Origin: Micromonospora chokoriensis
GTDB lineage: Bacteria > Actinomycetota > Actinomycetes > Mycobacteriales > Micromonosporaceae
Direction: 5' to 3'
Length of the DNA stretch: 64,000 nucleotides
Assembly: GCF_000718555.1 (NCBI RefSeq)
Contig: NZ_JOAN01000015.1
Location: 1 to 64,000, forward strand
Below, piece by piece: positions 8,199 to 17,229 of this stretch. Position numbers and translations under genes: made by a program. How positions within the stretch are numbered: the first letter of the stretch is position 1; each line of letters starts with the position of its first letter. Under the pieces are notes generated by a model. The model was not told the DNA's origin, made no database searches, and saw nothing but the letters and a program-made list of their open reading frames with translations.

Positions 8199-9370
8199 CC
8201 AGCCGCCGGCTTCGGCCCGCTGTCGGTAACGGCCCGCACGAGGTCGGCGAAACGGTTTCCCGATGCCGACCAGGTAAAGCCGGCAGCGTGCGACTGTGCC
8301 GCCTTTCCCATTTCGAGGCGAAACACGTCGTCGGCCAGAAGGCTCCGCACCTGTGCGACGAAGTCAGCAGTGTCGTGGGCGAGTAGTCCGGTTTCCCCGG
8401 CGACGATTGCCTCGGTGACACCGCCCGCTTCGTGAAATGCCACGGTCGGCGTGCCAACTGCTCCCGCCTCGACTATCGTCAGGCCCCATCCCTCTTTCCG
8501 GGAGGGGGTCAGGGCGACCCATGTCGAGCAGAGCAATTCGTGCTTCTCCGGCTCTGACACGAAACCCGCGAAATGCACTCGGTCACCGATGTCCAGTATG
8601 TCCACGAGTTCGCGTAGTCGCCTTTCCCACCAGCCCTGCCCCGCGATGGTCAGCCGTACGGTCGGGAATTCCGCAGCGAGCTGCGCCACCGCCTCCAGGG
8701 CAATCTCCACCCGCTTGTGTGGAACGAGCCGGCACAGCACCAGGAGCGAGGGATAAGGGGTGCGAGGAGCCGTGTCTGGCGTCAATTCCGGAGTGCCGTT
8801 GTAGACCACCGTGACACGACCCGGGTCGACTCCGAGAAATGCCAGTTCATCGCGGGTCGCGGACGAGACGGTGACGTAGCGGCAGCGCCGGTAGACACGC
8901 GTCGCGAAGCTCGACTCGATCCACCATCCGATGCGGGCGCCCCAGGCCCCGAGGACCACCGGCCACTGCTCACGGTGCACGTGGTGCACGAGGATGACGA
9001 TGGCGCAGCGCGCGTACAGCGGGGTGAGGAAGGGCAGCCCGTTGCACACGTCGACAATCAGGTCGGGCCGGCCGAGCGATCGCGAACGCAGTGGGCCGAA
9101 CCCGACCAGGCCGGCGAGATAGACGAGCGCGGCCCGCAGGTAAACGGTGTGTCGGCCGCCCCGCCGAAGGATCCGTAAACCGCGTTCTGACGTCTCCTCG
9201 CGGGGTGCACCCGGATGGTTGGCGCACAATAGCGTCGCGCGGTGCCCGTGCGCTATCAACTCTTCGGCGATGCGCTCGACATAGACCTCCGAACCTCCAC
9301 CTTCCGGATTGCGCGTGTCGCGCCAGTTGAGGAACAGTACGTGCCGTCCGGGGCCGTCGAGGGTCTGCAC
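8183..9370 (-). CDS. GT4 family glycosyltransferase
   Basis: 395 residues with a GT-B fold. The N-terminal domain begins FLNWRDTRNPEGGGSEVY with the glycine-rich acceptor loop. The C-terminal domain carries LLVLCRLVPHKR, TIAGQGWWE, and the nucleotide-sugar E-x7-E motif in EGWGLTIVEAG at about residue 305. Donor and acceptor are unknown. The GTG at 9370 has TAGGAG 6 bases upstream. It is divergent from the AftD-like gene and converges on the DUF2613 frame. A GT4 enzyme is also found in the equivalent mycobacterial neighbourhood (Rv0225, recalled). A cytoplasmic-face sugar transfer to a lipid carrier is the likely role, by inference. Confidence 0.88.
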   Translation of the reverse strand: MQTLDGPGRHVLFLNWRDTRNPEGGGSEVYVERIAEELIAHGHRATLLCANHPGAPREETSERGLRILRRGGRHTVYLRAALVYLAGLVGFGPLRSRSLGRPDLIVDVCNGLPFLTPLYARCAIVILVHHVHREQWPVVLGAWGARIGWWIESSFATRVYRRCRYVTVSSATRDELAFLGVDPGRVTVVYNGTPELTPDTAPRTPYPSLLVLCRLVPHKRVEIALEAVAQLAAEFPTVRLTIAGQGWWERRLRELVDILDIGDRVHFAGFVSEPEKHELLCSTWVALTPSRKEGWGLTIVEAGAVGTPTVAFHEAGGVTEAIVAGETGLLAHDTADFVAQVRSLLADDVFRLEMGKAAQSHAAGFTWSASGNRFADLVRAVTDSGPKPAAGYLTP

Positions 9371-9498
9371 CCGCTGCTCCTACTGCCGAGTAGTGTTCGC
9401 GATCGCGCCACCTTAAGGCGCTCGTGTCCGAACCCGCAATGGGTCGACGCGTCGGTCTGATGTGCACCAGGCGGCCGGCAGTAGACGGGAGAGACAAA

Positions 9499-12400
9499 AT
9501 GCGCGAGGCATCGCAACCGGCGGGCGAGTTGGCACCCTACGGTGCTTCCTCGGCGGTATGGCGATTGCGGGCGGCATCGGTCTGCGTCGCACTGACGGCG
9601 CTGGCGTTCCTTCAGGAACCCGGCAAGATCGTGATGGACACCAAGGTCGATCTTGCGACAAATCCCGTCGGATGGCTCGAACGCGCATTGCACGTCTGGA
9701 ATCCAGCGGGGTCGTTTGGCCAACTACAGAACCAGGCGTACGGATATCTATGGCCGATGGGGCCATTCTTCGCAGCTGGCGATGTCATCGGCGTACCCGC
9801 CTGGGTGGTGCAACGACTCTGGTGGGCGCTGCTGATGTGCGTCGCCTGCATCGGGGTCATCAAACTGGCTGAGCGGCTGGCCATCGGCACGCCGGCCGCC
9901 CGGATCATCGCGGGCGTCGCGTTCGCGCTCTCCCCCCGGATCGTCACCGAACTCGGCCCGATCTCGGTCGAGGCATGGCCCAGCGCGATCGCCCCGTGGG
10001 TGCTCGTACCCCTGATCGGACTGGCCCACGGCGCTTCGCTGCGCCGGGCCGTCGCCTGGTCCGCACTGGCCGTCGCCTGCGCTGGCGGTGTCAACGCCAC
10101 GGCCGTGCTGGCGGTCGTACCGTTGGCGGTGCTCTGGCTGGTGACCCTGCGGCCGATGCGGCGTCGGCTCCTCGCGGTCGCCGCCTGGGGGGTGGCGGTC
10201 GCCGCCGCGACCGCCTGGTGGTTGGTGCCGTTGCTGCTGCTCGGCAAGTACAGTCCACCGTTCCTCGACTACATCGAGACGGCCCCCGTGACCACCCGGG
10301 TCACCGACCTGGTGACGACGATGCGCGGGACGTCGCACTGGCTCGCCTACGGCCGGTCCTGGGGTGCGGGTGCCCAGCTCGCCCTCGACGGCCCGCTGGT
10401 CATCGCTACCATCGTGGTCGCCGCTCTCGGCCTAGCCGGCCTGGCCCGCAGCGGGATGCCGCACCGGCGTTTCCTCATCACCGGCCTGCTCGTCGGCATC
10501 GCCCTGGTCGGAATGGGGCACGTCGCCGCCGTCGACGGCCTCCTCGCCGAGTCGCAACGGTCCTTCCTCGACCGAGCGGGGGCACCGCTGCGCAACGTGC
10601 ACAAGTTCGACGTGGTGCTGCGACTACCGCTGATCCTCGGCCTCGCGCACCTGCTCGGCATGGTGTCCCGTACGTCGGCGGTGGCCGGCCGCCGATGGCA
10701 CTCCGCGCAGAAACGCGCGATCGTGGTGAAGGTCGTGGCGCTGACCGGAATCGCCGCCGTCGCGAGCCCCGCCCTCGCTGGTCAACTGCCGATCAAGGGC
10801 AGTTTCGACAGCGTTCCCGGTTACTGGCAGGCCGCAGGCAGCTGGCTGGACGACAACCTCGGGCGCGACCGCGTACTGGTGGCGCCAGCCGCCCGCTTTC
10901 CCGACTACAACTGGGGCAGCCCCGCCGACGAGATTATCCAACCCCTGCTGAAGAGCTCCTGGGCGGTGCGCAACTCGATCCCGCTCACCCCGCCAGCAAC
11001 GATCAGGCTCCTCGACGCCGTCGAATCGGTGCTGAGCACCGGCACTGGTTCGGACGGCCTGGCCGAGCTGCTCGCCCGCTCCGGAGTGCGGTACGTCCTG
11101 CTCCGGTCGGACCTCGACTACGGTGCGTCCCGTGCCGCCCGCCCGGTGCAGGCGCGGCAGGCCATCGACCGCTCTCCCGGGCTGCGGCTGGTCGCCTCCT
11201 TCGGTCCGATGATCGGCGGCGAAAGTGCCTTCGGCGGCTACCGGGACCAGGGCCTGGACGTGCCGACCCGCGCGCTGGAGGTGTACGAGGTCCAGCAGGC
11301 GGTGCAGCCCGTCGTCGCGTACGACGCCACGGCGATCTCGACCGTCGTCGGCGGGCCGGAATCGCTGCTGGACATCGCCGCGGCCCGCCGACTCGACGCG
11401 GCACCCACAGTGCTCGCCGGCGACCTGCCGACCGGTCAGGCCCTGGGCCCGGTGCTGCTGACCGACGGCATGCGCCGTCGGGAGGTGACCTTCGGACTGC
11501 TGCACGACAACGCGTCGGCCACCACCGAAGCCGACCAGCGGCCGCTGCTCGCCGGAGTCGCGCGTGACTACCTGCCGGCCTGGGGGGACAGGTACGCCAC
11601 GGTGGCGCGGTACGTCGGGATCAACGGGGTCACCGCCTCCAGCTCCTGGGCGCAGGCGCACCCACTGAGCGGATCCCGCCCGGCTCACCTCCCGTACGCG
11701 GCGGTCGATGGCGACCCGGCGACCTCCTGGCGCACCGCCCCCAGTGCCCCCACCCGGCAGTGGCTGGAGGTCGAGCTCACCGAGCCGAGGAAGGTCTCTG
11801 AGGTGCGGCTGCGGTTCGACACGGAGGCGGACATGCTGCCCACGAAGGTGACCGTGCGCAGCGGCCCGGAACGGGTCACCGTCGACTCGTTCGAACCGAC
11901 GTTGACCGTCCGGCTCCCTGGCGTGCACTCCAGCACCCGGATCAGGGTCACCATCGAGGCGGCGTGGCCGATCCGGACCGGTCAGGGGCGGGTCGGCATC
12001 GCGGAACTGGAGATCCCCGGCGTGCAGGCGGCGCGGACCCTGGTCACGCCGCAGGGCCCGGACACCGAGCGGCCCGCGACAGTGGTGCTCACCTCGGCGC
12101 CGACCACCGACTCGTGCTTCTTCGTCGACGACGTCCCACGTTGCGGGTCCGGAGTGGGCCGAGAGTCCGAGGACGGTGGTCAGCTCGACCGGACCGTGGT
12201 GCTGCCGGCGAGCGCCTCGTACACGCCGACGGTCTGGGCGCGACCGAAGGCCGGCCCGCAGCTCAGCGCACTGCTCGACGCGGAGGTGGCGAAGTCGTGG
12301 CCGCTGACGCTGCCGCCGCGGGCGACCGCCTCGTCCAGTGCGGTGCCCGACCCGGTGGCCCGACCCGGCGCGGTCCTCGACGGGGATCCCGCGACGGCCT

Positions 12401-13713
12401 GGCTGCCAGCCGCTGAGGACGAGGGCCCGTGGTTGAAACTCAACTGGCTCACCACCCGCACGATCAGCGGCCTGCGGTTGTCGTCAGCGGATTCGGTGGC
12501 CCGTGCACGCCCCTGGCGAGTCACAGTCATCGGCGACGGTGGGGTGCGCGCGGGCACGGTCGACAAGGACGGGTTGGTCAGGTTCGACCGGCCGTTGCGC
12601 ACCGACGAGGTCACGATTCTCTTCCGTGCGAACACCTCCGTGAAGAGCTTCGACCCGTACAAGGGCAGGTCCGAACGGCTGCCGCTGGGTATCGGCGAGG
12701 TGAGCACCCTGCCTGCGGGTCAGTCGATCGGAGTGAATCTCGACGAGCGCGTCACGTTGCCCTGCGGCAGCGGGCCGACACTTCAGGTCGCCGACCGGCA
12801 ACTGCGGACGTCCATCACGGCCAGCCGCCGGGAGCTGCTGGAACTTCGGGAGGTACGGGCCACGGCGTGCGGCGAGAAGGTGTCGGAGCCACTGGAGTTG
12901 CGCGCGGGCGAGCTGCGGGTGGTGGCGGCCGGGAGTGATCTGGCCGTACCGACGAGGCTCGTTCTGGACCCGGCTGGCCGCACCAGCCCGATCGCGTTGC
13001 CGAGCCTCGTACGCGTCGACGGGTGGTCGGCGACGGAGCGACGGCTGTACGTCGCCGCGAACCCGGGCGGCACCGTCATCGCGGTGCGGGAGAACGTGAA
13101 CCCTGGTTGGCAGGCGACCGTGGCGGGGCACAAACTGACGCCAATCGTGCTGGACGGATGGCAGCAGGGCTGGTTGCTGCCCCCCGACGTCGGCGGGGAC
13201 GTCGTACTCCGCTTCACGCCGGAGGGCACCTACCGGGTGGGACTGGTGGCGGGTGCGGCGCTGCTCGGGATCGTCCTGCTGCTTGCGGTGCTTCCGTCCC
13301 GCCGCCCGCCGAGGTCGATCGTGGCCGCGCCGGGACGGCGTCGGCGGGGCTGGCTGCTACCGAGCGCCGTCGGCGCTGCGGCGTTGCTGAGCGTCGGCGG
13401 AATCTGGGCGGCCGTGCTGGCGGTCGTCGGAGCGGCGGTTCTTGTCGCCCCCGGGCTGCTCGCACCGTACCTGCACCGCAGTGAACTGCGGCGGCTCCGC
13501 CGGATCAGTCGGCTGGTGGCATGGCTGCTCCCGGTCGTCTGCTTCGGTGCGGCGGGGTGGCTCTCGCTCGTCGATCCTCTGCCGCACACGTCCGCGGCGC
13601 CTCAGCTGGCGGCGCTTGCCGCCGTCACCGCCCTCTGGTGCTCGATCGCCCTGCCCGCACGTCGCTTCGCGGTCGCCGACCCCCAACGCAGCAACGGGCG
13701 CTCGACGACGTAG
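9499..13713 (+). CDS. aftD: AftD-like alpha-(1->3)-arabinofuranosyltransferase
   Basis: About 1404 residues, matching the size of mycobacterial AftD, a GT-C enzyme that adds arabinofuranose branches to envelope glycans using decaprenyl-phosphate arabinose on the outer membrane face. Seen: an N-terminal multi-helix block (about residues 25-450) with KVDLATNPVGWLERALHVW, where an acidic loop residue is expected to be catalytic; a large external region with two discoidin-like (F5/8C) carbohydrate-binding domains at about 700-785 and 935-1010, both containing DGDPATSW or DGDPATAW; and a C-terminal bundle of helices from about 1240. ATG 9499 has GGGAGAG at 9487-9493; the frame opens at GTG 9424. 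Its 3' end overlaps the convergent acyltransferase by 112 bp. Confidence 0.85.
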   Translation: MREASQPAGELAPYGASSAVWRLRAASVCVALTALAFLQEPGKIVMDTKVDLATNPVGWLERALHVWNPAGSFGQLQNQAYGYLWPMGPFFAAGDVIGVPAWVVQRLWWALLMCVACIGVIKLAERLAIGTPAARIIAGVAFALSPRIVTELGPISVEAWPSAIAPWVLVPLIGLAHGASLRRAVAWSALAVACAGGVNATAVLAVVPLAVLWLVTLRPMRRRLLAVAAWGVAVAAATAWWLVPLLLLGKYSPPFLDYIETAPVTTRVTDLVTTMRGTSHWLAYGRSWGAGAQLALDGPLVIATIVVAALGLAGLARSGMPHRRFLITGLLVGIALVGMGHVAAVDGLLAESQRSFLDRAGAPLRNVHKFDVVLRLPLILGLAHLLGMVSRTSAVAGRRWHSAQKRAIVVKVVALTGIAAVASPALAGQLPIKGSFDSVPGYWQAAGSWLDDNLGRDRVLVAPAARFPDYNWGSPADEIIQPLLKSSWAVRNSIPLTPPATIRLLDAVESVLSTGTGSDGLAELLARSGVRYVLLRSDLDYGASRAARPVQARQAIDRSPGLRLVASFGPMIGGESAFGGYRDQGLDVPTRALEVYEVQQAVQPVVAYDATAISTVVGGPESLLDIAAARRLDAAPTVLAGDLPTGQALGPVLLTDGMRRREVTFGLLHDNASATTEADQRPLLAGVARDYLPAWGDRYATVARYVGINGVTASSSWAQAHPLSGSRPAHLPYAAVDGDPATSWRTAPSAPTRQWLEVELTEPRKVSEVRLRFDTEADMLPTKVTVRSGPERVTVDSFEPTLTVRLPGVHSSTRIRVTIEAAWPIRTGQGRVGIAELEIPGVQAARTLVTPQGPDTERPATVVLTSAPTTDSCFFVDDVPRCGSGVGRESEDGGQLDRTVVLPASASYTPTVWARPKAGPQLSALLDAEVAKSWPLTLPPRATASSSAVPDPVARPGAVLDGDPATAWLPAAEDEGPWLKLNWLTTRTISGLRLSSADSVARARPWRVTVIGDGGVRAGTVDKDGLVRFDRPLRTDEVTILFRANTSVKSFDPYKGRSERLPLGIGEVSTLPAGQSIGVNLDERVTLPCGSGPTLQVADRQLRTSITASRRELLELREVRATACGEKVSEPLELRAGELRVVAAGSDLAVPTRLVLDPAGRTSPIALPSLVRVDGWSATERRLYVAANPGGTVIAVRENVNPGWQATVAGHKLTPIVLDGWQQGWLLPPDVGGDVVLRFTPEGTYRVGLVAGAALLGIVLLLAVLPSRRPPRSIVAAPGRRRRGWLLPSAVGAAALLSVGGIWAAVLAVVGAAVLVAPGLLAPYLHRSELRRLRRISRLVAWLLPVVCFGAAGWLSLVDPLPHTSAAPQLAALAAVTALWCSIALPARRFAVADPQRSNGRSTT

Positions 13714-14801
13714 TAGCTGACCGCCGCGAACGCGATCGCGCCGGTCAGGGTGAGCGCATAGATCCGCACCGGGTTCCCGGTGAAGTAGGCGCGACCTTCG
13801 ACGCGGTAGATCAGCTCCAGCACCAACGGGTGCCACAGGAACATTCCGTAGGAGAGCGTGCCGAGCCAGCGGATCGGTGCGCTACCGAGGGCCAGCGACA
13901 TCAGCGTGGTCGGGCCGAACACGAGGGGCAACAAGATCATCACCGCGACACCGGCGTAGAGCCCGAGCTGCGCGGCGAACTGTCCGGCCGTCGGGGCGGC
14001 GACGCCCCGCGGCCCGGTGACCGAGGTGCTGGCCACGGCGAGCAGGCCGAGCGCGATGCTCCAACAGGCCAGTGGCGCGGAGCCGAGCTGATCGAAGACC
14101 TGCCACGAGCGGGGTGCCGTCGACGTCCGGAGCGCGACATGGATCGTGGCGAGCACGATGCCCGCGGCGAACCACAGCGCGTACGAGGGGAACCACATGA
14201 TGTGCAGGCCGGTGTCCAGGAGGCCCGCTCCCATCGCGGCGATCCAGCCCACCGTGATCGCCAGGCCGACACCCGCGAGCGTCACCGTGCGGACGGGTCT
14301 CCATCGCCTCCCGACGAGACCCGCCGCCGCCAACGGCAGCAGCAGGTAGAACACCACTTCGGTGGCGAGACTCCAGGTCTGACCCAGGCCGGGCCGGATC
14401 TGTGCGTGCTCGTAGATCTGGGCGAAGGTGAGGTGCCGCAGCCAGTCGCCCAACGGAGCGACGCCCTGCTCTGGAAGCACCGTGAGGCAGACGACGACCG
14501 CGAGCCAGTATGCCGGCAGGATCCGTACGGCCCGCTTCCAGTAGAAGCGCCGCGCACCCGGCGTCGCGGAACCGGTGGCGGCAGCACGGGCCCAGGGACG
14601 AAAGAGCAGGAAGCCCGAGAGCGTGAAGAAGAGCGCTACCGCGAAATCCATCATGGCGATCCAGCCGCCCCAGCTTTCCCGGGTAGTGACGCCCGTGATG
14701 AACCCGACGTGTTGGGCAATCACCGCTACCGCACCGATTACCCGCACCCCGTCGAGGGCCGGCAGACGCGGAAGCGCAGGGGCGGATGGGGCAGTAAACA
14801 T
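13602..14801 (-). CDS. acyltransferase family 3 membrane protein
   Basis: About 399 residues with around 10 helices. Early segments LDGVRVIGAVAVIAQHVGF (catalytic-type His in the RxxA-AVxxxH region) and FFTLSGFLLFRPW, then YWKRAVRILPAYW, are hallmarks of the OafA/YrhL acyltransferase 3 family, which O-acylates surface polysaccharides. ATG 14801 is preceded by GGGAAG; the longer frame to 14924 crosses the divergent promoter region. The stop lies inside the AftD-like gene, giving a 112-bp antisense overlap. An integral membrane acyltransferase (Rv0228) occurs in the comparable mycobacterial locus. The acyl group and target glycan are unknown. Confidence 0.85.
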   Translation of the reverse strand: MFTAPSAPALPRLPALDGVRVIGAVAVIAQHVGFITGVTTRESWGGWIAMMDFAVALFFTLSGFLLFRPWARAAATGSATPGARRFYWKRAVRILPAYWLAVVVCLTVLPEQGVAPLGDWLRHLTFAQIYEHAQIRPGLGQTWSLATEVVFYLLLPLAAAGLVGRRWRPVRTVTLAGVGLAITVGWIAAMGAGLLDTGLHIMWFPSYALWFAAGIVLATIHVALRTSTAPRSWQVFDQLGSAPLACWSIALGLLAVASTSVTGPRGVAAPTAGQFAAQLGLYAGVAVMILLPLVFGPTTLMSLALGSAPIRWLGTLSYGMFLWHPLVLELIYRVEGRAYFTGNPVRIYALTLTGAIAFAAVSYYVVERPLLRWGSATAKRRAGRAIEHQRAVTAASAAS

Positions 14802-14937
14802 CGGGCTTCCCGGGGGTCGCGGAGAGAGGTGACTGGAGAGTAACGTGCCGCCATGCCAGAGGCGTCCACCCGTGACGTCGATGTCTTCAGCGCCTGGCTG
14901 GCTGGCGCCTTTTCGCCTTGTCATCGAAGGAGGAGCT

Positions 14938-16047
14938 GTGAAGAGGATTGTCGGCGCCGCGCTTTTTGGACTTGGCGTCCTGCTGGTCGTCGCCGCTGTG
15001 GGGCTGCCGCTGTACGTCGCACCCGTGGTCGGTCAGTTGCCGTACGACCTGAAGCGGTCGGAGTCCGTGGCCGAGGCGGCCGACGCCGAGTTCCTCCAGA
15101 TCAAGGCAGGCGCGGCGAACGTCGAGCGGGGTGGACTCCGGTCGACTGTGGAGGTGGTCCCGCAGCCCAAGACCACCGACGAGAAGATGACAGGCGACCT
15201 CAAGGGCAAGGCCGTTGTCTGGGACGTGTTCCAGTCGGTGCGACGCGTCGACAACAACGAGATTATTAGCGAGTACAGCACCGAACTCGCCATTGACCGC
15301 GTTAGTGGTGCGGCCGCGAAGTGGGATCCTGCCTGGCTCGATGACGGCACTGGCCAACCCGCGAACTACGCGGGTCAGGTCTACAAGTTCCCCTTCGGCA
15401 CCGAAAAGAAGGACTACCCGGTCTACGACCGCGAGATTCGCAAGACGGTCCCGGCGCAGTTCAAAGAGGTCACCGAGGTACGTGGGGTGAAGGCCTACCG
15501 CTTCGAGCAGACCGTCCCCGAGGCGCAGTTGGTGGTGGCCGAAAGCAGCCTGAAGGTGCTGTTGGCACGCTTCGCACCCGGGGCCACGACGGCCCGACTC
15601 ATGTACACCAACACGCGCACGTTCTGGGTGGAGCCCGTCACCGGCTCGTACGTGGACGTCCGCGACCAGCCGCGCAAGGTGCTGGTGCCGGACGTGGGCG
15701 CACCGACGGTGCTGCTGAACGCCGACTTCCGCTACAACGAGGCGACTGTGATCTCCAGTGCCGACCGCGCCGCGGAGAACGCCAGCTCCATTCAGCTCGT
15801 ACGCCTCTGGGGGCCGATCACGCTCGGAGTGCTCGGTCTGCTGGCGATCGTCGGCGGCATGCTGCTGGCTCTGCGTGGCTCCGGCAAGCCGGTCACTGCC
15901 GCCGAGCAGGCCGCTGCCGAGCCGATCGAGGAGGAGCGGGGCGGTAGCCACCGGGCCGACCGGGATGGTGAGGACACCGCCGCCGACTCCACCGAGCAGA
16001 CGGTGCCCGATCAGCGGTCGGCGGCTGAGCGTTCCGCGACGCTCTGA
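14938..16047 (+). CDS. DUF3068 (PorA-like family) membrane-anchored protein
   Basis: About 369 residues. One N-terminal helix (residues 3-25), a large external region of about 290 residues, and a second helix at about 310-332 (LWGPITLGVLGLLAIVGGM) followed by an acidic Ser/Thr-rich cytoplasmic tail. The external part, with VWDVFQSVRRVDN, PFGTEKKDYPVYD and RFEQTV, matches DUF3068, annotated as porin PorA-like in some databases; that function is doubtful. The GTG start is fixed by AAGGAGG at 14927-14933. It is divergent from the acyltransferase, an arrangement also seen in mycobacteria (Rv0227c/Rv0228, recalled), which suggests a shared role in envelope assembly. Confidence 0.8.
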   Translation: MKRIVGAALFGLGVLLVVAAVGLPLYVAPVVGQLPYDLKRSESVAEAADAEFLQIKAGAANVERGGLRSTVEVVPQPKTTDEKMTGDLKGKAVVWDVFQSVRRVDNNEIISEYSTELAIDRVSGAAAKWDPAWLDDGTGQPANYAGQVYKFPFGTEKKDYPVYDREIRKTVPAQFKEVTEVRGVKAYRFEQTVPEAQLVVAESSLKVLLARFAPGATTARLMYTNTRTFWVEPVTGSYVDVRDQPRKVLVPDVGAPTVLLNADFRYNEATVISSADRAAENASSIQLVRLWGPITLGVLGLLAIVGGMLLALRGSGKPVTAAEQAAAEPIEEERGGSHRADRDGEDTAADSTEQTVPDQRSAAERSATL

Positions 16048-16101
16048 CCCCTGAGTCACCTGTTCGGTGGGCCTGGTTCGCCGGGCCCACCGAACTGCTT
16101 T

Positions 16102-16863
16102 TCACCGCTTGACGGCCGACACCACGAGGATCGAGGCGAGTGAGGGCCGGCGGCTCATGGCCGTGTCGAACCAGGCCATGCTCGACGGGACCCCGTGGAA
16201 CCCCGCGCCTCGCAGGGTGACCGGCTCGAACCCTTCGCGGCGGAGCAGGTCGAGCAGCGCGGTGCGGTTGAACAGGCGCAGATGCCCGACCGGCATGGTG
16301 TCGGTCTTGAGGCGACGCAGGGCTCCGGCGCCGACCTCGGTCGACCGTGTGGAGGTCTCGTAGAAGATCGGCTGGACGCCGGCCAGGAAGAGCGCTCTGT
16401 TGTACCAGGCTTGCAGGTTCGGCGTGGTCAGCACGAGGTGACCGCCCGGCCGGAGCACGCGCGCGCACTCCTCAAGCAGGTGGTCGGGGTCGTACAGGTG
16501 CTCGAGCACCTCGCCGGCGTGCACCAGATCGATCGAGCCGTCCGGCAGTGGCAGGCCGTCGTCGAGGTCGCAGCGGTGGAACTCGTACGGCAGTTCGGCG
16601 GCCCGTGCGAGCTGGTGCTCCGAGTAGTCGACCCCGATCCAACGGATGTCCCGCTCGGGGGCAGCGGACGCGAGATGGGCCAGAAAGCTGCCGTCGCCGC
16701 ACCCGACATCGAGAACAGTCGACGGGTTCGCCGAGTCGGCGGTCAGCGCGGAGAGGATCAGGTCGGTTGCGACGTGTTGGCGTTGCCGCAACGGGGGTGA
16801 TTGGCTGCCCCAGCCCTGGGGGCCGTAGTAATCGATCAGCGGCACGCCGCAGAGCATAGCCAT
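16102..16863 (-). CDS. class I SAM-dependent methyltransferase
   Basis: 253 residues. Motif I is TVLDVGCGDGSFLAHL, followed by WIGVDYSEHQLARA, DLVHAGEVLEHLYDPD and RVLRPGGHLVLTTPN, all standard for Methyltransf_11/23 proteins. The C-terminal part (LFNRTALLDLLRREGFEPV) resembles methyltransferases acting on lipid-linked or sugar substrates. It is the last leftward gene of the envelope cluster and converges on the DUF3068 gene. Start uncertain: ATG 16863 or ATG 16857; no Shine-Dalgarno is visible. The substrate is unknown. Confidence 0.82.
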   Translation of the reverse strand: MAMLCGVPLIDYYGPQGWGSQSPPLRQRQHVATDLILSALTADSANPSTVLDVGCGDGSFLAHLASAAPERDIRWIGVDYSEHQLARAAELPYEFHRCDLDDGLPLPDGSIDLVHAGEVLEHLYDPDHLLEECARVLRPGGHLVLTTPNLQAWYNRALFLAGVQPIFYETSTRSTEVGAGALRRLKTDTMPVGHLRLFNRTALLDLLRREGFEPVTLRGAGFHGVPSSMAWFDTAMSRRPSLASILVVSAVKR

Positions 16864-17229
16864 CCGGCAGTGCCTGAGGGAGGGTCGCGCGATGCGAGAT
16901 CGCGCCGCGCGCTCTCGGCCTCCTTTACATTCGTTACCTTTTTGTAATTCATCGATGGGTAAGTCACTCTGTGTTGTTTTGCTGGGTTAAATGTCGGCCT
17001 TGAGATTGATTTGGCGATCACTGGGCCTCGATTCTTCAACGCAACGTGACGCTGTGCCGCCGCGGTGCTGGCCGTGTGTTACCGCTGGGTAATCGGGGGG
17101 TTGTGACCTGCGCCGCAGCGGGTGCACCATCAAGCCCGATGGTTACCAGCCGGTAACAGGTGGCGGGCCCCGATGTGGGCCGCCAGTTCGGGACCGGTCA
17201 CTCGTGCGCATCGACCCGAGGAGGAACCC
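16864..17229. promoter_or_regulatory. AT-richer intergenic region with TTACC-N4-GGTAA repeats
   Basis: This 366-bp gene-free stretch separates the methyltransferase from the DUF6230 operon. Bases 16920-17040 are notably AT-rich for this genome. It contains GTTACC-GCTG-GGTAAT (17078-17093) and GTTACC-AGCC-GGTAAC (17142-17157), 64 bp apart, plus a looser TTAC/GTAA pair at 16934-16947. These look like binding sites of a dimeric regulator ahead of the downstream operon. The protein is not identified. A strong ribosome site, GAGGAGGAA (17218-17226), ends the region. Confidence 0.5.
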
